The position numbers were made by a program, and so were the translations under genes. 64,000 nucleotides of DNA. Origin: Sandaracinus amylolyticus. Lineage in GTDB: Bacteria; Myxococcota_A; Polyangia; Polyangiales; Sandaracinaceae. This document shows, piece by piece, positions 48,190-56,586 of this stretch. The stretch is from contig NZ_CP011125.1 in NCBI RefSeq assembly GCF_000737325.1, positions 9,114,001 through 9,178,000 of the forward strand. The letters run 5' to 3'. Every line of letters starts with the position of its first letter. Position 1 is the first letter of the stretch. The notes below the pieces were generated by a model that made no database searches, was not told where the DNA came from, and saw nothing but the letters and a program-made list of their open reading frames with translations.

Positions 48190-48456
48190 TCACGCGAGCC
48201 GGCGCCGCGTGGCGAACATCATCAACACGAGCAGCAGGATCGCACCGAGCACCGAGCCGATGAAGCCCGCGGCGTGCACCTGCAGCGCCGTGTTGCCCGC
48301 GAGCAGGTTGCCGACCAGGCCACCGACGAACGAGCCGGCGACGCCGAGGAGGATCGTGCCGGGGATGCTCATGGGCTGCGAGCCGGGCACCACTGCGCGC
48401 GCGATGAAGCCGACGACGAGACCGAAGACGATCCAGGTCAGGATGGTGATCAACAT
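48190..48456 (-). CDS. GlsB/YeaQ/YmgE-family membrane protein
   Basis: 88 residues from ATG 48456 with ggagg upstream. Three hydrophobic segments and the family glycine pattern ([44 protein letters not shown]) identify it. Family members are small general-stress inner-membrane proteins. The promoter at 48525-48540 looks sigma-54-like. Paralogue at 54878-55162. Confidence 0.92.
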   Translation of the reverse strand: MLITILTWIVFGLVVGFIARAVVPGSQPMSIPGTILLGVAGSFVGGLVGNLLAGNTALQVHAAGFIGSVLGAILLLVLMMFATRRRLA

Positions 48457-48524
48457 GGGTCCTCCAGTCGCTCGCGCGTCGCGTCTCCATCGAACGCGCC
48501 GACGTCGAGCGCTGCCTCGTGCTC

Positions 48525-48540
48525 AGCAACGAAGAGGCCA
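48525..48540 (-). promoter_or_regulatory. -24/-12 (sigma-54-like) promoter of the first GlsB-like gene
   Basis: On the reverse strand, TGGCCTCTTCGTTGCT: both TGGC and TTGCT halves intact and correctly spaced. Predicted leader about 58 nt. Confidence 0.5.
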
Positions 48541-48629
48541 TCCGAGGACTCGCGTCTGCGCCACGCCGCCCGTCGTCGCAGCGGCGCGTCGTGCCTCGCG
48601 CCGACGCGGAAATCCCGGTCCTTCGGCGA

Positions 48630-48645
48630 GGGCACGCGTGCTGCA
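48630..48645 (+). promoter_or_regulatory. -24/-12 (sigma-54-like) promoter of the 48684 gene
   Basis: GGGCACGCGTGCTGCA, 10 of 12 fixed positions. Forms a divergent pair with the site at 48525-48540. Predicted start near 48656, about 28 nt before ATG 48684; aggagg lies at 48665-48670. Confidence 0.5.
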
Positions 48646-48683
48646 CTCGGCCTCACGCGGGAGCAGGAGGACGAATCGGTCGT

Positions 48684-49319
48684 ATGGAGCGGCACCTCGC
48701 GACGAAGGGATCACGCGGCAACACGCGACGGAGCGTGCGGCACGCGGCCACGATCGCGCTCGCGATGCTCGCGTCGGCGCTCGTTCCAGCGTCGGGCGCG
48801 CGGGCGCAGCAGTACTACGAGCCGCTGCCCGAGGGTTACTACACCGACGATCGCGTGCGCTTCGCGGTCGACGGTCTGCTCGGCGGAATGGCGGGCGCGG
48901 AGGGCGGAGTCGGCGGCGGCGTGTCGGTGCACGTCGGGCTGCAGCTCAACGACATCGTCGCGACGTACGCGGTGCACCGGCTCTGGCTCGCCGATCTCGT
49001 CGCGAGCGATCGGGGCACGTTCGCGGTGTCGACGAACTCGGTCGTGATCGACCTGACGCTCTTCGAGCACGTGCAGTTCGGCGCCGGGCCTTCGCTCGAC
49101 GTCGGCATCGGCGGGCTCTGCGGCCAGGACGCGAGGCGCTGCGACGGCCTCGGCGATCTGCACCTCGGGCTCGAGGCGCGCCTCGCGGTGGTGCTCGGCG
49201 AGCGCACGCGCGCGCGCCGGCGCGGCCTCGTGATCAGCGCGAACGTCCACCCGATCTTCATCGATCGGAACGTCACGGTCGTGATCATGGGGCTCGCGGT
49301 CGGCTACCAGATGTACTGA
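48684..49319 (+). CDS. Predicted exported beta-rich protein, outer-membrane-barrel-like
   Basis: 211 residues. Signal peptide to about 40 (IALAMLASALVPASGARAQ). The rest alternates hydrophobic residues in short strands and ends VVIMGLAVGYQMY, an aromatic-final strand typical of small outer-membrane barrels. A Tyr-rich start to the mature part (QYYEPLPEGYYTDD) and one Cys pair are also present. No known family. ATG 48684 is somewhat far (13 nt) from the aggagg, so the start is moderately sure. Confidence 0.68.
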   Translation: MERHLATKGSRGNTRRSVRHAATIALAMLASALVPASGARAQQYYEPLPEGYYTDDRVRFAVDGLLGGMAGAEGGVGGGVSVHVGLQLNDIVATYAVHRLWLADLVASDRGTFAVSTNSVVIDLTLFEHVQFGAGPSLDVGIGGLCGQDARRCDGLGDLHLGLEARLAVVLGERTRARRRGLVISANVHPIFIDRNVTVVIMGLAVGYQMY

Positions 49320-49352
49320 CCCGCCGGTCGTGAGCCCGCCGCGAGAGAGCAA

Positions 49353-49443
49353 GCGGGGCTGGGGCCCCGCGCGCAGCGTTCGGGATGGGGGGCCCCGATC
49401 CGGCTTCGCCGGTCGGGGGGAAGGGGTCATCCACGACCCTTCC
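49353..49443. terminator. Hairpins between convergent genes
   Basis: gcggggc/gccccgc with a 4-nt loop (49353-49359 with 49364-49370) and an imperfect stem at 49419-49428 with 49435-49443 lie in the 129-bp gap between the 48684 and universal-stress genes. Confidence 0.5.
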
Positions 49444-49448
49444 GAGAC

Positions 49449-49901
49449 TCAGCTCTCGCGATGGTGGGGCACGACGAGCACGGGCATCGGCGCGGTGCGC
49501 ACGACGCGCTCGGCGGTGCTGCCGAGCAGCAGGTGCGCGAGCCCGGTGCGCCCGTGGGTGCCCATCACGATCATGCCGGCGCCGATGCTCTTCGCGAGCT
49601 TCACGATCTCGCGCGCGGCGGTGCCGGTGACGACGTGCACGTGCGGCTCGAGGCAGAGCTGCGTCGCGAGCTGACGAAGGCTCGCGGACGCCTCGCGCTG
49701 CATCTGCGGCAGCGGCGGGCCCATCATCTCCTGCGGCGCGAGGCCGATCTCGGGCACCGGCATCGCCGGCATCGGGAGCGGGACGACGTGCGCGAGGTGG
49801 ACCTCGGCGCCGAGATCGCGCGCGATCGACGAAGCGAAGCGCGCGGCAGCCTCGGAACTCGCCGAGAAGTCGACGGGGCAGAGAATGGCCGCGATGTTCA
49901 C
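49449..49901 (-). CDS. Universal stress protein (UspA family)
   Basis: 150 residues from GTG 49901 (ggagg 5 nt upstream). One Usp domain: AILCPVDFSASSEAAARFA at the start and the ATP-binding-type GMIVMGTHGRTGLAHLLLGSTAERVVRTAPMPVLVV (G-x2-G-x9-G-S) near 112-146. A Met/Pro-rich loop lies at 45-70. It would bind ATP in the cytoplasm under stress. The GTG overlaps the BrkB-like stop by 4 nt, so the two are co-expressed. Confidence 0.93.
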   Translation of the reverse strand: MNIAAILCPVDFSASSEAAARFASSIARDLGAEVHLAHVVPLPMPAMPVPEIGLAPQEMMGPPLPQMQREASASLRQLATQLCLEPHVHVVTGTAAREIVKLAKSIGAGMIVMGTHGRTGLAHLLLGSTAERVVRTAPMPVLVVPHHRES

Positions 49902-50920
49902 GTAGACCTCCGGCCCGTTCCCAGCACGGGCGGTGCCACGCGCGGAGGTGCGGCGCGCCTCGATCGTGCGCGCGCGGGCACGCTCGCCACGGGCTCGTCG
50001 TCGACCCACGGCGGCGCGCCCTCGCGGGCCCTCACGTGGCCGCCGCGCATCGCCACGACGCGCGTGAGCTCGGCGCCGAACACCAGGATCTGCCCGGAGA
50101 ACGCGAGCCAGAGGAGCACCACGATCACCGAGCCCGCCGCGCCGTACGCCGCGCCGACGTCGACGCGCGCGAAGTACGCGCCGAGCAGCGCGTTGCCGAT
50201 GCTGAAGAGCAGCGCGGTGACCATCGCGCCGATCCAGGTCTCGTGGAGCTCGACGTGGCGGTGCGGAGCGCGCCGGAACGCGAGCGCGAACGCGAGCGTG
50301 AGCACGCCGATCGAGAGCATCGCGTGCGCGCCGCGCAGCGCGAGGTGCACCGCGACGCCGCGATCCGCGAGCTGCACGGTGATGAGATCGAGCACCGTCT
50401 GCGCGACGAGCGAGCCCGCGATGACGAGCCCGAAGCCGAGCACCAGCACGAACGAGATCGCGCGCTGCACGACCATCCAGCGCACCGCGCCGCGCACGCT
50501 CTCGTGCTCCTTCACCGGCGCGTCCCACACCGCGTCGAGCGTCGACTCGAGCTGCGCGAACACGCGCGACGCGCCGAGCGCGAAGAGCACGAGGCCGATC
50601 ACCGTCGCCTCCGAGCTCGCCGCGCTCGCCTCGTCGGTCCACGCGCCGACCATCGCGGCGGCGCGCTCGCCCGCGAAGCCCTCGATCGCGCGCATCAGCT
50701 GCATGCGCGCGTTGCCCTCGCCGAACACGACGCCGGCGATCGCGACCGCGACGACGAGGAGCGGGGCGATCGAGAGCAGCGTGTAGAACGCGAGCGCCGC
50801 ACCGAGCAGGCTGCCGCGGTGGCGCTGGTAGGACGCGAGCGCCTCGCGCACGACGGCGACGAAGGCCCGCACCACCCCGATCGCGCCGTGGCGGACCTCG
50901 GTGCGCGCGTGGTGCCACAT
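49898..50920 (-). CDS. YihY/BrkB-family membrane protein
   Basis: 340 residues as annotated from ATG 50920. The family core GSLLGAALAFYTLLSIAPLLVVAVAIAGVVFG near 37-68 and SRVFAQLESTLDAVWDAP are clear, with six membrane segments and a polar C-terminal tail. Function is not firmly known in the family. A -24/-12-like motif at 50935-50950 would start transcription about 4 nt before this ATG, so either the motif is false or the start is a later GTG (near 50875-50878). Coupled to the universal stress gene. Confidence 0.85.
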   Translation of the reverse strand: MWHHARTEVRHGAIGVVRAFVAVVREALASYQRHRGSLLGAALAFYTLLSIAPLLVVAVAIAGVVFGEGNARMQLMRAIEGFAGERAAAMVGAWTDEASAASSEATVIGLVLFALGASRVFAQLESTLDAVWDAPVKEHESVRGAVRWMVVQRAISFVLVLGFGLVIAGSLVAQTVLDLITVQLADRGVAVHLALRGAHAMLSIGVLTLAFALAFRRAPHRHVELHETWIGAMVTALLFSIGNALLGAYFARVDVGAAYGAAGSVIVVLLWLAFSGQILVFGAELTRVVAMRGGHVRAREGAPPWVDDEPVASVPARARSRRAAPPRVAPPVLGTGRRST

Positions 50921-51026
50921 CGAGGCGGGGTCGGAGCAAGCACGATGCCCTCGAACGCGCGACGCGAGCGGGGCGATGCGCCTCGGTCCACGCGCGATGT
51001 TCCGGCGCATCACGCGCGATTCGCGT

Positions 51027-51042
51027 GGCACCCCCTCTGCTA
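51027..51042 (+). promoter_or_regulatory. -24/-12 (sigma-54-like) promoter of the 51085 gene
   Basis: TGGCACCCCCTCTGCT: intact TGGCAC and correct spacing, 10 of 12 fixed positions. Predicted 32-nt leader that includes the ggagg before GTG 51085. Confidence 0.58.
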
Positions 51043-51084
51043 CTCGGTCTGACCGACTGCTTTCCGACGTCTCGTGGAGGACAC

Positions 51085-51507
51085 GTGGAAACTCGGACCG
51101 TTCCCGCTCACACGCCGCGCACCACGCGCAACGAGTCGATCACCCGCTGGAGCCGCAGCGCGCGCATGGTGCTCGGCATCGTGCTGGCCGTCGTCATCGT
51201 GACGTTCGCGGTGTCCGCGATCGCCAGCTTCGCGGTTCCGACGCCGCCGGAGAGAGTGAGCCTCATCCACTGGAGCCTCTTCGTCGCGACGTTCATGCAG
51301 TACTTGCTCTGCCTGTTCTTCATCTCGTTCGCGGCGCAGAACCCGCGGAGCGACAACCGAGGGCTCTGGATCGCGGGGATGGTGCTGCTCCCCTGGGGCA
51401 TCCTGCCGGTGTACTGGTGGGCTCACGTCTGGAACGCCCCTTACGTCAGCGATCCCAGCCACGACTACAACGTGCCGGGCGGCCAGCTCACGCCGCAGGC
51501 GGACTGA
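51085..51507 (+). CDS. Three-segment membrane protein of unknown function
   Basis: 140 residues from GTG 51085 (ggagg 4 nt upstream). Hydrophobic segments at about 26-51, 63-85 and 95-112, the last followed by PWGILPVYWWAHVW. The C-terminus is short and polar. No family recognised. A good -24/-12 promoter precedes it, which places it in the same putative regulon as the neighbouring stress genes. Confidence 0.7.
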   Translation: METRTVPAHTPRTTRNESITRWSRSARMVLGIVLAVVIVTFAVSAIASFAVPTPPERVSLIHWSLFVATFMQYLLCLFFISFAAQNPRSDNRGLWIAGMVLLPWGILPVYWWAHVWNAPYVSDPSHDYNVPGGQLTPQAD

Positions 51508-51629
51508 GGCGCGGGCGCGACGCCCAGGTCGCGTCACGGGCCGAGACATTTTTCACCACCCGGGGCGGTGTGCCTCGCCAGTGATCCCGCCCGGCTGCCC
51601 TGATCCGCAGGAAAGCCGGGCGTCCTCGC

Positions 51630-54563
51630 GTGGTGCGCGCCTTGCTGTGGCAGCGCCTCGAGGTGCGACGAGAATCGGTCACCGTTTCTCGGAAGGATCC
51701 GGTGCGGGGAGAGCGCGGCGACGTGCTGGGACCCCTCGCCGACATCCTTCCGCACGTGGTGTGGGAGACGGACCCGCGCGGTCAGCTCACCGCCGTCAAC
51801 GCTCGTTGGGTCGAGTACACCGGCGTCTGCGCCGACGACTCGATGCGGCTCGGCTGGTCCGCCGTGCTCCATCCCGACGACGTCGGCGCGCGGCTCGGGA
51901 CGCGGCCCGATGGGTTCGGCGACACCCAGATGTCGCGCGTCCGCGTGAGACGTCGCGACGGCGCGTGGCGATGGCACGAGCTCCGCGCGTGCGCGGTGCG
52001 CGAGAGCGACGGCACGCTGAGCCGGTGGGTGGGAACCCTGACCGACGTGCACGACGAGCAGAGCTCCGGCGAGACGACGTTGACCGACCGACCCGACCGA
52101 ACCGGCGCGATCCCGCGCACGCCGCCGAACCACGAGCGCGCGATCCTCGACGCACTGCTCGGCCAGGCGCCGATCGGCATCGCCATCCTCGATCGCGAGC
52201 TGCGCTACCTCGAGGTGAACGAGGTGCTCGCGCGCATGAACGGTCGCGCGCGCGACGCGCACCTCGGGCGCCACCTCGACGAGATCATCGACGCCGAGAG
52301 CGCGGCGCGCGCGAAGGAGATCGCGGCGGAGGTGCTCGCGTCGGGCCTGCCCTCGCCGCAGCTGCACGTGCGGTGGCGCGTCGGCGTCGGGGACGGCGCG
52401 GCGCCGAAGGTGAACGACGGGCTCGCGAGCTACGTGCCGGTGCGCTCGGGCGAGTCGATCGTCGGCATCGCGGTGATCATCGTCGACGTGACCGACGAGC
52501 GGCGCATGGCCGAGGCGCTCGCGGAGAGCGAGCGCCGGTTCCGCATGGTGCAGGACGCGTCGCACGAGGGGTTCCTCGCGCTGCGCGCCGAGCGCGCGGA
52601 GGGCGCGGGCGGGATCACGCTGCGCTGCGTGTACGCGAACCACGCGGCGAGCGAGACGCTCGGGAGCGAGCGCACGATCGCGGGCGCGGATCTGCGCGAG
52701 GTGTGGCCGGAGATCGAGCAGTCGATCCTCTGGGGGCTGCTCACGCGCGTGCTCGACGGCGGCGAGGCGCAGAGCGTCGAGGTCGCGCGTCCGACGCGCG
52801 GCGCGGGCTCGTGGTTCCAGTGCTGGGTCGCGCCGCTCGGGCCGGACGAGGTCGCGCTGCGCTTCGACGACATCACGGCGCGCAAGCGCGGCGAGCAAGC
52901 GCTCGCGATCGTCGGCGAGGTCACGCGCGCGCTCGGCGCGTCGCTGGTGCGCGAGGAGATGCTGCAGGGCTTCGCGCGATCGGTCGTCGTCGAGATGGCC
53001 GACGTGTGCGCGGTGCACCTGCGTGACGCGACGGGGCGCGTGCGCTGCGTCGCGACGGCGGACTCGCGCACCGACTCGCCGGACACGCGCGCGATCGCCG
53101 ATCTCTTCCGCGACGACGAGAGCGCGAAGCACGGGCTCGGCGCGGTGCTGCGCACCGGGACGAGTGATCTCGTGGCCGAGGTGACGCCCGACCTGCTGCG
53201 CTCGGTCGCGCGCGACGACGACGCGCGGCGCGCGCTCGAGGGGCTCGGCACGCGCGCGTGGATCTTCGTGCCGCTCTCGGTGCGTGGTGAGGTCGCGGGC
53301 GCGCTGACGCTCGAGTCCGCGCAGGCGGGTCGTCCGTACGACCTCGCGGATCGCTTCATCGCGGAGGAGCTCGGCCGTCGCGTGTCGGCGGCGCTCGAGA
53401 ACGTCCTGCTCTACGAAGAGGCGCAGCGCGCGAACGCGCTGAAGGACGAGTTCCTCTCGATCGTCTCGCACGAGCTGCGCACGCCGCTCTCGACGATCCT
53501 CGGTTGGTCGAAGCTGCTGATGGACGATCCCAAGCCCGCGCAGGAGCGCGTGCGCAAGGGGCTCGAGGTCATCCAGCGCAACGCGCAGGCGCAGGCGCGC
53601 ATCGTCGACGACATCCTCGACACGTCGCGCATCCTCCGGAACAAGATCACGCTCGATCCCAAGGTCGTGCCGGTCTCGGCGCCGATGGAGGAAGCCGTCG
53701 ATCTCGTGCGCAACGGCGCGACCGAGCGCGGGATCGAGATGGCGCTCGACGTCGATCGCGCCGCGACGGTGCGCGGCGACGCGATGCGCCTGCGCCAGAT
53801 CTTCTTCCACCTGCTGACGAACGCGGTGAAGTTCACGCCACAAGGCGGCCGCGTCACCGCGCGCGTGGTGCGCGACGGGAACGCGACGATCGCGCAGGTG
53901 ATCGACACCGGCGCGGGGATCGATCCGTCGTTCCTGCCGTTCTTGTTCGATCGCTTCCGCCAGGCCGACGCGAGCTCGACGCGCAGGCACGGCGGGCTCG
54001 GGCTCGGGTTGGCGATCTCGCGCAAGCTCGTCGAGCTACACGGCGGGACCATCTCGGTGCAGAGCGAAGGGCTCGGGCGCGGCGCGACGTTCACGGTGCG
54101 CCTGCCCGACGGGCGCGCCTCGAGCGAGCCGGGCACGTCGCCCGGCATCAGCATCGCGCCGCGCGCGAAGACGCCGGATCTCGTGGGCGTGCGCGTGCTG
54201 CTCGTCGACGATCACGACGACGCGCGCGAGCTCTACGGCTCGGTGCTCTCGCTGCGCGGCGCGCGCGTGACGCTCGCCGCGTCGGCGGCGCAGGCGCGCG
54301 CACGGCTCGCCGAGTCGCGCTTCGACATCCTCGTGAGCGACATCGCGATGCCCTACGAGGACGGGATCTCCCTGGTGAGCTTCGCGAAGAAGCACGATCC
54401 CGTGATGCAGGCGATCGCGATCTCCGCGTTCTCGCAGCCCGACGACGTCCGGCGCGCGCTCGAAGCAGGGTTCGAGCACTACCTGACGAAGCCGGTGGAC
54501 ACGCACGAGCTCGTGACCAAGGTCGCCGAGCTCTGCGACGTGCGGACGTCTTCGTACGGCTGA
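51630..54563 (+). CDS. Hybrid sensor histidine kinase (PAS-PAS-PAS-GAF-HisKA-HATPase-REC)
   Basis: 977 residues, no membrane segment, so cytoplasmic. PAS-like domains at about 38-145 (DILPHVVWETDPRGQLTAVNARWVEYTG), 175-290 and 300-425 (ESERRFRMVQDASHEGFLAL), then GAF to about 595. HisKA has SIVSHELRTPLSTILGWSK (His near 612). The ATPase has HLLTNAVKFTP, DTGAGIDPSFLPFLFDRFRQ and GGLGLGLAISRKLVELHGG. A C-terminal receiver has LLVDDHDDARE, VSDIAMPYEDG and YLTKPVD. GTG 51630 is assumed; a later GTG near 51681 is possible. The separate receiver at 47691 could be its partner. Confidence 0.92.
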   Translation: MVRALLWQRLEVRRESVTVSRKDPVRGERGDVLGPLADILPHVVWETDPRGQLTAVNARWVEYTGVCADDSMRLGWSAVLHPDDVGARLGTRPDGFGDTQMSRVRVRRRDGAWRWHELRACAVRESDGTLSRWVGTLTDVHDEQSSGETTLTDRPDRTGAIPRTPPNHERAILDALLGQAPIGIAILDRELRYLEVNEVLARMNGRARDAHLGRHLDEIIDAESAARAKEIAAEVLASGLPSPQLHVRWRVGVGDGAAPKVNDGLASYVPVRSGESIVGIAVIIVDVTDERRMAEALAESERRFRMVQDASHEGFLALRAERAEGAGGITLRCVYANHAASETLGSERTIAGADLREVWPEIEQSILWGLLTRVLDGGEAQSVEVARPTRGAGSWFQCWVAPLGPDEVALRFDDITARKRGEQALAIVGEVTRALGASLVREEMLQGFARSVVVEMADVCAVHLRDATGRVRCVATADSRTDSPDTRAIADLFRDDESAKHGLGAVLRTGTSDLVAEVTPDLLRSVARDDDARRALEGLGTRAWIFVPLSVRGEVAGALTLESAQAGRPYDLADRFIAEELGRRVSAALENVLLYEEAQRANALKDEFLSIVSHELRTPLSTILGWSKLLMDDPKPAQERVRKGLEVIQRNAQAQARIVDDILDTSRILRNKITLDPKVVPVSAPMEEAVDLVRNGATERGIEMALDVDRAATVRGDAMRLRQIFFHLLTNAVKFTPQGGRVTARVVRDGNATIAQVIDTGAGIDPSFLPFLFDRFRQADASSTRRHGGLGLGLAISRKLVELHGGTISVQSEGLGRGATFTVRLPDGRASSEPGTSPGISIAPRAKTPDLVGVRVLLVDDHDDARELYGSVLSLRGARVTLAASAAQARARLAESRFDILVSDIAMPYEDGISLVSFAKKHDPVMQAIAISAFSQPDDVRRALEAGFEHYLTKPVDTHELVTKVAELCDVRTSSYG

Positions 54564-54592
54564 GCACGCGCGCGGCGGGCGCGCGCGTGCTC
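54562..54592. terminator. Hairpin between the hybrid kinase and DUF1328 genes
   Basis: A 12-bp perfect stem (54562-54573 with 54581-54592) starts inside the kinase stop codon and sits before the DUF1328 stop on the other strand. A gtcgtttc tract follows on the plus side. Confidence 0.7.
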
Positions 54593-54607
54593 GTCGTTTC
54601 GTCCGCG

Positions 54608-54778
54608 TCAGGTGCGCAGCGTGGGACGGCGGCCCGCGACCAGGCTCAGCACCGCGAGCGCGAGGAACCCGACGAACAGGATCTTGCCGATCGTCGCAGC
54701 GCCCGCCGCGATCCCGCCGAAGCCGAAGATCGCCGCGATGAGCGCGAGGACGAAGAACACCACAGACCAGTACAACAT
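54608..54778 (-). CDS. DUF1328-family small membrane protein
   Basis: 56 residues from ATG 54778 with ggagga upstream. [50 protein letters not shown] is the DUF1328 (YtjA-like) signature: two membrane helices around a Gly-rich turn. Such proteins are stress- or biofilm-linked, function unknown. Promoter motif at 54837-54852. Confidence 0.9.
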   Translation of the reverse strand: MLYWSVVFFVLALIAAIFGFGGIAAGAATIGKILFVGFLALAVLSLVAGRRPTLRT

Positions 54779-54836
54779 GACGATCTCTCCTCCGTGATCT
54801 GCCGTGAAGTGCTCGTGATCTCTGCACGAGGTCCAC

Positions 54837-54852
54837 TGCACGGCAGATGCCA
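54837..54852 (-). promoter_or_regulatory. -24/-12 (sigma-54-like) promoter of the DUF1328 gene
   Basis: Reverse strand TGGCATCTGCCGTGCA, TGGCA and TGCA halves spaced correctly, 9 of 12 fixed positions. Same TGGCATC start as the 63365-63380 site. Leader about 48 nt. Confidence 0.45.
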
Positions 54853-54877
54853 CGGAGGGCCCTGCGGAATCACGCCA

Positions 54878-55162
54878 CTAGGACGTGCGCTGGGCCTGCG
54901 AAGCGCGGCGCCGCTGCCCCAGCGCGCCCGTCGCGACACCACCGATCGCGCCCATCGCGCCGCCCGCGAAGCCCGCTGCGTGCACGCCCCAGAGCGGCTC
55001 CCCGACCAGGTGGTTCGCGAGCGCCCCACCGATCAGCGCGCCGGTCATCCCGAGGACGAGGGTCACGTCGACGTCGATCGCGCCGTCGTCTGGAAGCAGC
55101 GCGTGGGCGAAGAGCGCGAAGAGGAACGCGACGACGATCCACGAGAGAATCAGGACTGCCAT
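54878..55162 (-). CDS. GlsB/YeaQ/YmgE-family membrane protein, paralogue
   Basis: 94 residues from ATG 55162 (ggaggg upstream). Three hydrophobic segments and the Gly pattern GMTGALIGGALANHLVGEPLWGVHAAGFAGGAMGAIGGV match the family, and WGVHAAGF parallels QVHAAGF in the 48190 paralogue. It overlaps the end of the upstream kinase gene by 13 nt, so kinase and membrane protein are translated from one mRNA. That direct coupling is unusual and may be functional. Confidence 0.88.
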   Translation of the reverse strand: MAVLILSWIVVAFLFALFAHALLPDDGAIDVDVTLVLGMTGALIGGALANHLVGEPLWGVHAAGFAGGAMGAIGGVATGALGQRRRASQAQRTS

Positions 55163-56175
55163 GGAACCCTCCGGGAGCCACCACCACGTCGGATGTGACG
55201 GGTGGTGCGTTCGTCGGGGCCCGCGTCGTCGATCGTGCGGATGGGCGCGCGCGTGGGATCCTCGACCCACGCCCGTGCGCCGCTCGGCAGACCGAGATCG
55301 CGCGCGAGCACGGCGAGCGCCTCGGCCGCAGCCGCCGCGCTCTGGTAGCGCGCGTTGCGGTCGACCGCGACGCAGCGCTTGACGATCGACTCGAGCCAGG
55401 GCGGACACTCGGGGCGCTTCTGGCGGACGGGCGGGAGCTCGTCGATCTCGAGCTCGGGCTCGACCGCGTAGCGCTCCACGAACGTCGGCCGCGGCGGCAC
55501 CGAGCCGGTGAGCGACTCGTAGAGGACGACGCCGAGCGAGTAGACGTCGGCGCGCGGATCGACGAGCTGCGCGCGCAGCTGCTCCGGCGCCATGTAGCTC
55601 GGGGTGCCGACGAGGAAGCCCTCGCCCTGATCGCCGCCGGCATTTCCGCGCAGCCGGCGCGCCACACCGAGATCGATCAGCTTCGCGCGCACGCCGCGAC
55701 GGCCTGGCTTCAGCATGATGTTCGAGGGCTTCACGTCGCGGTGGACGATGCCGTGCTGCGCGAGCGCGCTGAGCCCGGCGAGCACCTGCCGCGCGAGGTC
55801 GACCGCCTGCGCGATCGTGAGCGGTCCGCGATCGAGCCGCTCGCGGAGGGTCTCGCCCTCGACGAGCTCCATCACGAGGTAGGGCTCGCCCGCGGACGTG
55901 CTCCCGACGTCGAAGATCTTCAGCACGTTCGGGTGCCGCACGAGCGCGCCGATCTCGGCCTCGGTCAGGAGCCGCGAGCGCAGGTCGTCGGCGATCGCGG
56001 AGCGCGGATCGACCGAGAGCGTCTTGATCGCGACCGGGTAGCGCAGCCGCGCGTGCTGGCCTCGATAGACGCCGGCGTGGCCTCCGCGACCGAGCAGCGC
56101 GGTGATGCGCCACCGGCCCTCGAGCACGTCGCCGGGCGCGGGCCCACGGCTGATCGACGATCCTTCCTCGCTCAT
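55150..56175 (-). CDS. Hanks-type serine/threonine protein kinase
   Basis: 341 residues, soluble. Kinase motifs: glycine loop LLGRGGHAGVYRG near 28, VAIK near 49, Glu in the C-helix, catalytic HRDVKPSNIML near 145, then LIDLGVAR (DLG in place of DFG), activation loop with GTPSYMAPEQ, and DVYSLGVVLYESLTG. The C-terminus is short and lacks a sensor domain or membrane anchor. It overlaps the GlsB-like gene by 13 nt. A sigma-54-like promoter lies 20-30 nt upstream. No clear Shine-Dalgarno precedes ATG 56175. Confidence 0.92.
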   Translation of the reverse strand: MSEEGSSISRGPAPGDVLEGRWRITALLGRGGHAGVYRGQHARLRYPVAIKTLSVDPRSAIADDLRSRLLTEAEIGALVRHPNVLKIFDVGSTSAGEPYLVMELVEGETLRERLDRGPLTIAQAVDLARQVLAGLSALAQHGIVHRDVKPSNIMLKPGRRGVRAKLIDLGVARRLRGNAGGDQGEGFLVGTPSYMAPEQLRAQLVDPRADVYSLGVVLYESLTGSVPPRPTFVERYAVEPELEIDELPPVRQKRPECPPWLESIVKRCVAVDRNARYQSAAAAAEALAVLARDLGLPSGARAWVEDPTRAPIRTIDDAGPDERTTRHIRRGGGSRRVPWQS

Positions 56176-56205
56176 CGCGATGCTGCTGCCCCAGCGGATT
56201 CCGAG

Positions 56206-56221
56206 AGCACGGCGAGTGCCA
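56206..56221 (-). promoter_or_regulatory. -24/-12 (sigma-54-like) promoter of the kinase/GlsB-like operon
   Basis: Reverse strand TGGCACTCGCCGTGCT, intact TGGCAC and TGCT, 10 of 12 fixed positions. Predicted leader about 20 nt to ATG 56175. Confidence 0.6.
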
Positions 56222-56388
56222 CGCGAGGCGCGGCTTCGTGGGTGAGATCGCGAAGGAAATCAGGGCTCATGCGACGTCGAGAATCGAGAGGCGCCGGGCC
56301 CGAATGGGGCGCGGCGCCTCGTGGTGGTGTGCGGGTCTCACGCGCGTGCGGCACCTCGTGTCGAGAGCGCCGCGCGCGTGGTGTGGGC

Positions 56389-56529
56389 TCAGAGGAAGAG
56401 CCAGTCCTCTTCCCAGTCGTCGTCGTCCCACACGTCGTCCGCGCGCTCTTCGCGCGCCGGTGCGGGCCGCGTCGCGGGCTCGGGCTGGAATGCCGGGCGG
56501 TCGCGCTCTTCGGTGTCGAGTCCGATCAT
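56389..56529 (-). CDS. 46-residue acidic Trp-rich small protein
   Basis: Short ORF from ATG 56529 with a very strong agggagga Shine-Dalgarno about 7 nt upstream, ending in TGA at 56389-56391. The first 30 residues are Pro/Arg/Glu-rich (MIGLDTEERDRPAFQPEPAT...), and the end is DDVWDDDDWEEDWLFL. No signal peptide or membrane segment. It is the only ORF between the two kinase genes, and a sigma-54-like motif at 56587-56602 gives it a 47-nt leader. It resembles no family I know; the aromatic-acidic tail suggests a docking or degradation signal, a peptide precursor, or a kinase partner. Confidence 0.6.
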   Translation of the reverse strand: MIGLDTEERDRPAFQPEPATRPAPAREERADDVWDDDDWEEDWLFL

Positions 56530-56586
56530 CTGGTGCTTCCTCCCTGGTCCCGCGACTTCGCCCGTCGCGCGCGTGCCGCTCTGCCG

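Noticed and set aside
47267-48263. Repeat-containing proteins across the 41-bp array (QTISSKSGCRRPPARRFRQKAG... in all three forward frames)
   Set aside because: The same peptide text appears cyclically in all frames because the unit length is not a multiple of three; there is no start with a Shine-Dalgarno site, and codon use does not favour one frame.
50935-50950. -24/-12-like motif (GGGCATCGTGCTTGCT, reverse strand) before the BrkB-like gene
   Set aside because: The predicted start would leave only about 4 nt before the chosen ATG and it matches 9 of 12 positions; kept as a note in that gene because a later GTG start could rescue it.
56172-56270. 32-codon leader ORF overlapping the kinase start by 4 nt
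   Set aside because: No Shine-Dalgarno, mixed codon third positions, and the -24/-12 site at 56206-56221 would start transcription inside it.
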